DNA of 64,000 nt, from NCBI RefSeq assembly GCF_001305595.1, contig NZ_CP012401.1, forward strand, positions 930,001 through 994,000, in the 5' to 3' direction. The notes under the pieces are model-generated. The model was given only the letters and a program-made list of their open reading frames with translations, was not told the origin of the DNA and searched no databases. This DNA comes from Azospirillum thiophilum. GTDB taxonomy: Bacteria; Pseudomonadota; Alphaproteobacteria; Azospirillales; Azospirillaceae. Positions within the stretch are counted from its first letter, which is position 1. Each line of letters starts with the position of its first letter. This document shows positions 56,943 through 64,000 of this stretch, piece by piece. The position numbers were made by a program, and so were the translations under genes.

Positions 56943-58304
56943 ATGCATCGCAATGGGAAATCCGACACCCCTTCCATTCCCTCTGCCGGAGCCGTCACCT
57001 TGTCCCTGGCCCCCACGGCGCTGACGCCCGACGAGCGCCGCATCACGCTGGTCATCGCGGCGGTGCAGTTCATCAACATCCTCGACTTCATGATGGTGAT
57101 GCCGCTCGGCCCCGACTTCGCGCGGGCGCTGGACATCCCGGCGGCGCATATCGGCTATATCGGCGGCAGCTACACGGCAGCAGCCGCGGTGGCGGGGCTG
57201 ATCGGATCGATGCTGCTCGACCGTTTCGACCGCCGCCGGGCGCTTGCGGTCGCGATGGCCGGGCTGATCGTCTCCACCGCGCTGGGCGGGCTGGCCTGGG
57301 ACTTCCCGTCGCTGCTGGCGACCCGTGTCCTGGCCGGGCTGTTCGGCGGCCCCGCCGTGGCGGTCGCCATCGCCACCGTCACCGACCGGGTGGCGCCGCA
57401 GCGCCGCGGTCAGGCGATGGGCATCGTCATGTCGGCCTTCTCGCTGGCGGCCATCGTCGGGGTGCCGGTGGGGCTGGAGTTGGCGCTGTATGGCGGATGG
57501 CGGGCCCCCTTCTTTGCGGTGGCGCTCGCCGGGCTGGTCGTCGCCGTCGCCGCGATCGCCATCCTGCCGCCGCAGCGCGGGCATCTGGCCGCCGGGCTGG
57601 GAAGCGGGCCCGGGTCGGGGGTGGGGACGGGGGCCTGGGTGCGGATGACGGCGCTGCTGTCGCGCCGCGCCGTCTGGCTGGCCTACGCCACCGTGGCGCT
57701 GGTGCAGATCCAGCAATTCATGATTATTCCCAACATCGCCGCCTATGTGCAGGGAAATCTCGGCTTCCCGCGCGACCATCTGAGCCTGGTCTATCTGACC
57801 GGCGGCACGCTGAGCTTCTTCACCGCGCGCTGGGCCGGCCGGCTGGTCGACCGCCATGGCTCCACCCCCGTCACCTTCGCGGCGACGGCCGGGCTGTGCG
57901 CCGTGATCTTCACCGCCTTCATCGGCTACCGGCCCTGGATGCCGGTGCTGGGCCTGTTCCCCTTCTTCATGATGTTCGTCGGCATCCGCATGGTCGCCAA
58001 CGGCGCCGCCTTCTCCCGCGTGCCGGAACCGCAGGAGCGGGCCGGCTTCATGGCGCTGGTGTCGGCGGTGCAGCATCTGAGCTCCGCCTTCGGCGCCTTC
58101 CTGTCGGCCGAAATCCTCACCAACGCCCCCGACGGCAGGCTGGAGCATGTGTCGACCATGGCCGGCATCTCCATAGTGCTGGGACTTGCCGTGCCGTTGC
58201 TGACCTTGTGGCTGGAGCAGGCGACGCGGCCGGCCGTCATCGTGCCCGTCCCGCAGACGGCGGTTGCGGACGCCGTGCTGGACGGGGAGGGGCGGAGCCG
58301 TTAG
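56943..58304 (+). CDS. Major facilitator superfamily transporter (DHA1-like)
   Basis: A 453-residue protein with about 12 hydrophobic segments. It opens with a cytoplasmic tail, then VQFINILDFMMVMPLGPDFARAL, a pattern typical of DHA1 drug exporters. The MFS loop motif is in DRFDRRRALAVAMAG. Substrate is unknown. It is immediately upstream of rph in the same direction but probably has its own promoter. Confidence 0.88.
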   Translation: MHRNGKSDTPSIPSAGAVTLSLAPTALTPDERRITLVIAAVQFINILDFMMVMPLGPDFARALDIPAAHIGYIGGSYTAAAAVAGLIGSMLLDRFDRRRALAVAMAGLIVSTALGGLAWDFPSLLATRVLAGLFGGPAVAVAIATVTDRVAPQRRGQAMGIVMSAFSLAAIVGVPVGLELALYGGWRAPFFAVALAGLVVAVAAIAILPPQRGHLAAGLGSGPGSGVGTGAWVRMTALLSRRAVWLAYATVALVQIQQFMIIPNIAAYVQGNLGFPRDHLSLVYLTGGTLSFFTARWAGRLVDRHGSTPVTFAATAGLCAVIFTAFIGYRPWMPVLGLFPFFMMFVGIRMVANGAAFSRVPEPQERAGFMALVSAVQHLSSAFGAFLSAEILTNAPDGRLEHVSTMAGISIVLGLAVPLLTLWLEQATRPAVIVPVPQTAVADAVLDGEGRSR

Positions 58305-58343
58305 CTTGCCGCCCGATTGCAAACGACCTTCGGAATGATGCCC

Positions 58344-59063
<720 letters not shown>

Positions 59064-59075
59064 GGGGTCATGACC

Positions 59076-59675
59076 ATGTCCGCTCCCCGCCGCTTCACCG
59101 GCGACACCCTCGTCATCGCCAGCCACAACAAAGGCAAGGTGCGCGAGATCGCCGACCTGCTCGGCCCCTTTGTGGCCAATTTCACCGCGGCCGGGGAGCT
59201 GGGCCTGCCCGAGCCGGAGGAAACCGGCACGACCTTCGTCGCCAATGCCGAGCTGAAGGCCAAGGCCGCGGCAGCCGCCGGCCATGTCGCGCTCGCCGAC
59301 GACAGCGGGCTGGTGGTGCCGGCGCTGAACGGCGATCCCGGCATCTATTCCGCCCGCTGGGCCGGGCCGGAGAAGGACTTCGCCATGGCGATGCGCAAGG
59401 TCGAGGACGGCCTTGCCGGCAAGACGGACCGCAGCGCCTATTTCGTCTGCGCCCTGTCGCTCGCCTGGCCCGACGGCCATGTCGAGACGGTGGAGGGCCG
59501 CTGCTACGGCACGCTGGTGTGGCCGCCGCAAGGGCCCCATGGCTTCGGCTACGACCCGATGTTCCTGCCGGACGGCCAGGCCTTGACCTTCGGCGAGATG
59601 GATCCGATGAAGAAGCACGAGATGAGCCACCGCGCCGACGCCTTCCGCCAGTTGGTGGAGCGCTGCTTCCGGTGA
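59076..59675 (+). CDS. rdgB: dITP/XTP pyrophosphatase
   Basis: An Ham1-family house-cleaning enzyme that hydrolyses dITP, ITP and XTP to prevent their incorporation into nucleic acids. About 199 residues with [47 protein letters not shown] and the [12 protein letters not shown] motif. The ATG at 59076 is eight bases from the AAGGGG ribosome site; another ATG at 59070 is too close. It overlaps hemW by GTGA. Confidence 0.96.
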   Translation: MSAPRRFTGDTLVIASHNKGKVREIADLLGPFVANFTAAGELGLPEPEETGTTFVANAELKAKAAAAAGHVALADDSGLVVPALNGDPGIYSARWAGPEKDFAMAMRKVEDGLAGKTDRSAYFVCALSLAWPDGHVETVEGRCYGTLVWPPQGPHGFGYDPMFLPDGQALTFGEMDPMKKHEMSHRADAFRQLVERCFR

Positions 59676-60832
59676 GCGCATCCAATCCCGGTTTCGCCAT
59701 CTACGTCCACTGGCCCTTCTGCAAATCGAAGTGCCCCTACTGCGATTTCAACAGCCATGTCCGTGAGCGGGTCGATCATGACCGCTGGCGGGCAGGGCTG
59801 CTGCGCGAGCTGGACCATTACGCAGATCTGACCGCCGGCCGCACCGTCACCTCCCTCTTCTTCGGCGGCGGCACCCCGTCGCTGATGGAGCCGGCCACCG
59901 TCGGCGCGCTGATCGACCGCGTCGCCGAACGCTGGCCGGTCGCCGACCGGCTGGAGGTGACGCTGGAGGCCAACCCGACCTCCGTCGAGGCCGACAAGTT
60001 CCGCGCCTTCCGCACCGCCGGGATCAACCGCGTCTCGCTCGGCATCCAGGCGCTGGACGATTCCAGCCTGCGCTTCCTCGGCCGCCAGCACAATGCGGCG
60101 GAGGCGACCGGCGCCATCGAGCTGGCGGCCCGGACCTTCGACCGCTTCTCCTTCGACCTGATCTATGCCCGGCCCGGCCAGACGGTAGCCGCTTGGCAGG
60201 CTGAGCTGGCGCGCGCACTCGATTACGCCGTCGGCCATCTGTCGGTCTATCAGCTGACGATCGAGGAGGGGACGGCCTTCTACCCGCTGCACGCCCGCGG
60301 CGACCTGGTGCTGCCCGACGAGGATCTCGCCGGCGACCTCTATGAGGCAACGCAGAGCCAGCTGGGTGCGGCGGGCCTGCCGGCCTACGAGATTTCCAAC
60401 CATGCCCGGCCGGGCGAGGAAAGCCGCCACAACCTGACCTATTGGCGCTATGGCGATTATGTCGGGATCGGACCCGGCGCCCATGGCCGGCTGACGCTGG
60501 ATGGCGACAAGTTCGCCACCCGCGCCCACCGCGCCCCGGAAATCTGGCTGGAGCGGGTCGAGCGCGACGGCCATGGCGCTGCGGCACCCAATGCAATCGA
60601 CCGCGACGCCCGCGCCACCGAGCTGCTGATGATGGGGCTGCGGCTGACGGAAGGCGTGCGGCTCGCCCGTCTGGTCGAGGAGGCCGGCCGGCCGCTCGAC
60701 GATCTGGTCGATCCGGCGGCGCTGTCGCGCCTGATCGACGGCGGGTTCCTGACCCGCGACGCCGATCGCCTGTCTGCGACATCGGATGGACTACAGCGAC
60801 TGAACGCAGTCCTCGCCGCACTTTTGGCGTAA
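59672..60832 (+). CDS. hemW: Radical SAM heme chaperone HemW
   Basis: A 386-residue radical SAM protein, formerly annotated as coproporphyrinogen dehydrogenase-like. The 4Fe-4S cluster motif CxxxCxxC is CKSKCPYC ([19 protein letters not shown]). Then come [32 protein letters not shown] and the HemW-typical [21 protein letters not shown]. It likely delivers heme to respiratory enzymes rather than making coproporphyrin. It starts with GTG in a GTGA overlap with rdgB, which is strong support for that start. Confidence 0.95.
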   Translation: MSASNPGFAIYVHWPFCKSKCPYCDFNSHVRERVDHDRWRAGLLRELDHYADLTAGRTVTSLFFGGGTPSLMEPATVGALIDRVAERWPVADRLEVTLEANPTSVEADKFRAFRTAGINRVSLGIQALDDSSLRFLGRQHNAAEATGAIELAARTFDRFSFDLIYARPGQTVAAWQAELARALDYAVGHLSVYQLTIEEGTAFYPLHARGDLVLPDEDLAGDLYEATQSQLGAAGLPAYEISNHARPGEESRHNLTYWRYGDYVGIGPGAHGRLTLDGDKFATRAHRAPEIWLERVERDGHGAAAPNAIDRDARATELLMMGLRLTEGVRLARLVEEAGRPLDDLVDPAALSRLIDGGFLTRDADRLSATSDGLQRLNAVLAALLA

Positions 60833-60866
60833 GCTGCGCTTGCTGCGACTTGGGAGAGGGCAGGGG

Positions 60867-61361
60867 ATGCGCATCAGCCTGTTGGTGGCAGCCGCGACGA
60901 ACGGCGTGATCGGCCGCGACGGCCGGCTGCCCTGGCATCTTCCCGGCGATCTCAAGCGCTTCAAGGAACTGACGCTGGGCAAGCCGATCCTGATGGGCCG
61001 CAAGACCTGGGACTCCCTGCCGCGCCGTCCATTGCCGGGCCGCGACAATCTGGTCGTCAGCCGCCAGTCCCCGCCCGGCGCGCATGACGGTGCCCGCTGG
61101 TTCGCCACGCTTGGCGGCGCCATCGCCTGGGCGCAGGAGGGTGGCGCGGCCGAACTGTGCGTGATCGGCGGGGCAGCGCTGTTCCGCGAAACCCTGCCCA
61201 TCGCGGACAGTCTGCACCTGACCCGTATCGAAAGCGTGGTCGAGGGCGACACGCTGATGCCAGCCATCGGCACCGAATGGGTGGAGGTCTGGTCGAGCGC
61301 GCCCATGGAGGAGAACGGGCTGTTCTACCGCTACATCGATCTGGAGAAGGCCCGGGTCTGA
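60867..61361 (+). CDS. folA: Dihydrofolate reductase
   Basis: Reduces dihydrofolate to tetrahydrofolate with NADPH, 164 residues. Key features: MRISLLVAAATNGVIGRDGRLPW (Asp near the active site comes from the LPW-HLPGDLKRF segment), PILMGRKTWDSLP and VIGGAALFRETLP. A strong purine-rich ribosome site (GGGAGAGGGCAGGGG) precedes the ATG. It converges on parB. Confidence 0.96.
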   Translation: MRISLLVAAATNGVIGRDGRLPWHLPGDLKRFKELTLGKPILMGRKTWDSLPRRPLPGRDNLVVSRQSPPGAHDGARWFATLGGAIAWAQEGGAAELCVIGGAALFRETLPIADSLHLTRIESVVEGDTLMPAIGTEWVEVWSSAPMEENGLFYRYIDLEKARV

Positions 61362-61389
61362 ATGACCACCGGCGTCCTTCGGACCTGGT

Positions 61390-62298
61390 TCACTCCTCGC
61401 CGCCCAGGCGGTGCAGCACGTCGTCCAGCTGGTCGAGCGTCTGGTAGTGGATGGTGATGGTGCCCCGCTGGCCCTGGGGATTGATCGCGACCTTCAGCCC
61501 GATGCGGGCGGAGATCTCCTCCTCCAGATTGATCAGGTCGACATCCTTCACCGCTGGTGCAGCCGCGGAACCGCTGCCGGATCCGCCCTTCTTCGCCTTG
61601 GGCTGGTCGCCGCGCATCAGGTCTTCGGTCTGGCGGACATTCAGGCCGCGCGTCACCACTTCACGCGCAGCGGCAGCCGGATCCGGGGCGGTCAGCAGGG
61701 CGCGGGCATGGCCGGCGGTCAGCGCGCCGTCCTGCACCATGGTCTTGACCGGATCCGGCAGGGACAGCAGGCGCATCATGTTGGCGACATGGCTGCGGCT
61801 CTTGCCGACGGCGCGTGCCAGATCCTCCTGCGTGTGCTCGAACTCCTCCATCAGGCGGCGATAGCCCTCCGCCTCTTCCAGCGGGGTCAGATCCTGGCGC
61901 TGGATGTTTTCGATCAGCGCGATTTCCAGCGCTTCGCGGTCGCTGAGGTCGCGGATGATGACCGGAACCTCGTGCAGGCCGGCGATCTGCGCCGCGCGCC
62001 AGCGGCGTTCGCCGGCGATCAGCTCGTAGGAATTGGCGTCCTCGGCATCGCGGCGGACCAGCAGCGGCTGCAGGATGCCCTTGTCGCGGATCGATTCGAC
62101 AAGGCCCTTGATTGCCTCCTCGTCGAACTTCCGCCGCGGCTGATACCGGCCGGGATGGACGAACTCGATCGGCACCTGCTTGGATTGCCGCACCTTGTCG
62201 AGCGCCGAATAATCCTCGGTCGCCTCGCCGAACAGGGCGGAAAGGCCGCGGCCCAGGCTGGCGCGCCGGGCGCCGCCTTGCTTGGTGTCGTCGATCAT
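61390..62298 (-). CDS. parB: Chromosome-partitioning protein ParB
   Basis: A 302-residue CTP-dependent DNA clamp that loads at parS and spreads, organising the origin region. The N-terminal Box I and II ([29 protein letters not shown]) are clear, followed by [19 protein letters not shown], a HTH region ([23 protein letters not shown]) and a C-terminal dimerisation domain. A Gly/Ser-rich linker lies near residue 235. It overlaps parA by four bases. Its site parS is inside rsmG 1.4 kb away. Confidence 0.97.
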   Translation of the reverse strand: MIDDTKQGGARRASLGRGLSALFGEATEDYSALDKVRQSKQVPIEFVHPGRYQPRRKFDEEAIKGLVESIRDKGILQPLLVRRDAEDANSYELIAGERRWRAAQIAGLHEVPVIIRDLSDREALEIALIENIQRQDLTPLEEAEGYRRLMEEFEHTQEDLARAVGKSRSHVANMMRLLSLPDPVKTMVQDGALTAGHARALLTAPDPAAAAREVVTRGLNVRQTEDLMRGDQPKAKKGGSGSGSAAAPAVKDVDLINLEEEISARIGLKVAINPQGQRGTITIHYQTLDQLDDVLHRLGGEE

Positions 62299-63092
62299 GC
62301 GGTCAGTCTCTTCTCACGGCGCAGCACCTCGCCCGCCAGATGGATGTAGGCCTGGGATCCGGGGCAGCGCATGTCATAGATCAGCACCGGCTTGCCGTGC
62401 GACGGCGCCTCCGACACCTTGACATTGCGCGGGATCACGGTGTCGTACACCTTCTCCCCGAAGAAGCCGCGGACGTCCGCCGCCACCATGTCCGACAGAT
62501 TGTTGCGCTTGTCGAACATGGTCAGCACGACGCCATGGATATCCAGGTTCGGGTTGAAGGCCCGCTTCACCCGTTCGATGGTGCGGACCAGATGGCTCAA
62601 TCCTTCCAGCGCATAGAACTCGCACTGCAAGGGGACCATGACCGCATGCGACGCCACCAGCGCGTTCAGCGTCAGCAGACCCAGCGCCGGCGGACAGTCG
62701 ATCAGGACATAGTCATATTCGAGCGAACTGTTGGCGACGGCCTCGCGCAGGCGGAACTCGCGCCGCTCGGCACCGACCAGCTCGATCTCGGCGCCCGACA
62801 GATCGACCGACGAGGTGATGATCGACAGGTTCGGCACGGAAGAGGGGGTCGCCGCATCCTCCAGCGACACGTCATCGAACAGCACGTCATAGATGCCGAC
62901 GCGGCGGTCGGAGCGCGGGATGCCGAGGCCGGTGGACGCATTGCCCTGCGGGTCGAGGTCGATCACCAGCACCCGCTTGCCGATGACGGCGAGCGCGGTG
63001 GCGAGGTTGATCGTCGTCGTGGTCTTACCCACGCCGCCCTTCTGGTTGGCAATCGCAACCACACGGGCAAGGGGTCGGGTAACGGCAGACAT
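62295..63092 (-). CDS. parA: Chromosome-partitioning ATPase ParA (Soj)
   Basis: A 265-residue deviant Walker ATPase that moves ParB-parS complexes. The P-loop is KGGVGKTTT (residues 18-26), followed by VLVIDLDPQGNAST and DYVLIDCPPALGLLTLNAL. The ATG at 63092, after GAGAGGCTGCC, was chosen over an upstream one that would add 22 residues. It overlaps parB by four bases and follows rsmG closely. Confidence 0.97.
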   Translation of the reverse strand: MSAVTRPLARVVAIANQKGGVGKTTTTINLATALAVIGKRVLVIDLDPQGNASTGLGIPRSDRRVGIYDVLFDDVSLEDAATPSSVPNLSIITSSVDLSGAEIELVGAERREFRLREAVANSSLEYDYVLIDCPPALGLLTLNALVASHAVMVPLQCEFYALEGLSHLVRTIERVKRAFNPNLDIHGVVLTMFDKRNNLSDMVAADVRGFFGEKVYDTVIPRNVKVSEAPSHGKPVLIYDMRCPGSQAYIHLAGEVLRREKRLTA

Positions 63093-63154
63093 GGCAGCCT
63101 CTCGGGAGTCCGGTTGGCGGGACGAGGGTGGGAGGACGGTGTCAGGCACGGGCT

Positions 63155-63769
63155 TCACACACGCTCAAGGTCAGTCACGCGCAGGACGGTTCCGGTCGGA
63201 TCGGTGCGGCTGTCGGTTCGCTCGGTCCGCATTGTCCAATATCGCGTGGTGGCGGTCAATTCGTCGTCCAGCGCCGCGCCCTTCAGGAACAGGCAGGATC
63301 CGCGCGACCCGATGAAGGGATGGGCCCAGCCCAGCAGATCCGTCAGCGGCGCGAGCGCCCGGGCGGTGACGACGTCGGCCTCGATCCCGGTGACCGTCTC
63401 GATCCGCTTGGTATGCACGGTCACCGGCGCGTCGCAGATGCGCGCCACTTCGCGCAGGAAGGCGCATTTGCGCACATCGCTTTCGATCAGATGCACCTGC
63501 GGCACGCCGAGGATGGCGAGCACCAGACCGGGAAAGCCGGCGCCGCTGCCGAGATCGACCAGCACGCGCACGCCGTCGGGCAACAGCGGAAAGAGTTGGG
63601 CGGAGTCGAGGAAATGGCGATTCCAGGCATCGGGCAGGGTGGAGGGACCGACGAGGTTGATCTTCGGCTGCCACTTGCGCAGCAGCGCCTCGTAGGCGAT
63701 CAGGCGGTCGAGTGTTTCACGTGAAACACCCGTGGCTTCCTGGAACGCGACCGCGTCGAACCGGCTCAT
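63155..63769 (-). CDS. rsmG: 16S rRNA (guanine527-N7)-methyltransferase RsmG
   Basis: SAM-dependent methyltransferase (GidB), 204 residues. The SAM-binding loop is LVDLGSGAGFPGLVLAI, preceded by KWQPKINLVGPST and followed by LIESDVRKCAFLREV. Loss of function gives low-level streptomycin resistance in many bacteria. Its 5' end overlaps mnmG by four bases and also carries a perfect parS. The codons over parS encode GVSRETLD-like residues, as in other genomes where parS lies in gidB. Confidence 0.96.
   Translation of the reverse strand: MSRFDAVAFQEATGVSRETLDRLIAYEALLRKWQPKINLVGPSTLPDAWNRHFLDSAQLFPLLPDGVRVLVDLGSGAGFPGLVLAILGVPQVHLIESDVRKCAFLREVARICDAPVTVHTKRIETVTGIEADVVTARALAPLTDLLGWAHPFIGSRGSCLFLKGAALDDELTATTRYWTMRTERTDSRTDPTGTVLRVTDLERV
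63713..63728. promoter_or_regulatory. parS: parS centromere site inside rsmG
   Basis: TGTTTCACGTGAAACA, an exact match to the universal parS sequence, within an 18-base perfect palindrome (63712-63729). It lies about 40 bases inside the rsmG coding start and about 1.4 kb from parB. Confidence 0.96.
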
Positions 63770-64000
63770 TCGGCAGCCACTCCGGAAGAGACGCTATCGC
63801 GACGCTTCACATGACGCAGCAGGGCGACGAGCGCCGCCGGGGTCATGCCGGGAATGCGGGCAGCCGCCCCCAACGTCGCCGGGCACGACTGGCGCAGCTT
63901 CTGCCGGATTTCGGCCGACAGGCTGCCGATGCCGTCGACATCGAGGTCGTCGGGCAGGGCGAGCGACTCGTCCTTGCGGAAGGCACGGATGTCGGCCTCC
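63766..64000 (-). CDS. mnmG: tRNA uridine 5-carboxymethylaminomethyl modification enzyme MnmG (5' part outside window)
   Basis: Only the C-terminal 77 residues are inside the window. They read EADIRAFRKDESLALPDDLD, then IGSLSAEIRQKLRQSCPATLGAAARIPGMTPAALVALLRHVKR, which is the MnmG (GidA) C-terminal domain. With MnmE the enzyme modifies U34 of several tRNAs. Its stop overlaps the rsmG start (ATGA). The [16 protein letters not shown] order is typical of the origin-proximal region in alphaproteobacteria. Confidence 0.95.
   Translation of the reverse strand, partial: EADIRAFRKDESLALPDDLDVDGIGSLSAEIRQKLRQSCPATLGAAARIPGMTPAALVALLRHVKRRDSVSSGVAAE

Overview
The window is a high-GC, densely coded bacterial chromosome segment that fits an alphaproteobacterium of the Rhodospirillales, most likely Azospirillum or a close relative. 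The evidence is the aerobic cobaltochelatase genes cobS-cobT, a ChvI/ChvG system beside a regulatory PTS and HprK, a MucR/Ros regulator, OlsB-type ornithine lipid synthesis, a dnaK promoter matching the alphaproteobacterial RpoH pattern, and the order [16 protein letters not shown] with a perfect parS. The genus is inferred from gene content and base composition, not from a database search.

Layout. 1-8.4 kb: end of cobS, then cobT (cobalt insertion in B12 synthesis), a membrane adenylate/guanylate cyclase, an M48 periplasmic protease, and an overlapping pair encoding an SNase-like nuclease and a c-type cytochrome. 8.5-19.4 kb: one regulatory locus. On the minus strand chvI, chvG, a coiled-coil protein, hprK, rapZ, a ManX-type EIIA, HPr and enzyme I follow each other. 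Divergent from chvI lie a HugZ-like protein and a GTP-type PEP carboxykinase. This ties envelope stress sensing, PEP-dependent phosphorylation without a visible sugar permease, and gluconeogenesis together. 19.6-24.5 kb: a DUF1003 membrane protein, a disordered zinc-ribbon protein with five copies of a short helix motif, small unknown genes and tRNA-Gly(CCC). 24.5-31.5 kb: olsB-olsA, mucR, a TusA-like protein, tsaB-rimI, a VanX-like dipeptidase, a polysaccharide deacetylase and small unknown genes.

31.5-36.8 kb: an AT-rich non-coding island with two matching inverted repeats, then dnaK-dnaJ and a membrane diguanylate cyclase. 36.8-44.9 kb: thpR, a Tas-like aldo/keto reductase, a FIST-domain protein, an SGNH esterase divergent from a YbbA/YbbP-type ABC system, and a Bax1-I protein. 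45.0-53.0 kb: a SAM hydroxide adenosyltransferase and a phosphate regulon in the order phoR, Pho box, pstS, pstC, pstA, pstB, phoB with no phoU. 53.2-64 kb: an XRE-cupin regulator with a GNAT enzyme, maeB, an MFS transporter, rph-rdgB-hemW, folA, and the chromosome-partitioning block parB-parA-rsmG-mnmG, which runs off the right edge.

The most unusual features are the five-motif zinc-ribbon protein, the paired GAATA-N6-TATTC sites upstream of dnaK, a dispersed family of GC-rich palindromic repeats (one copy appears to have supplied the C-terminus of PhoR), the missing phoU, and the parS sites embedded in rsmG and maeB.
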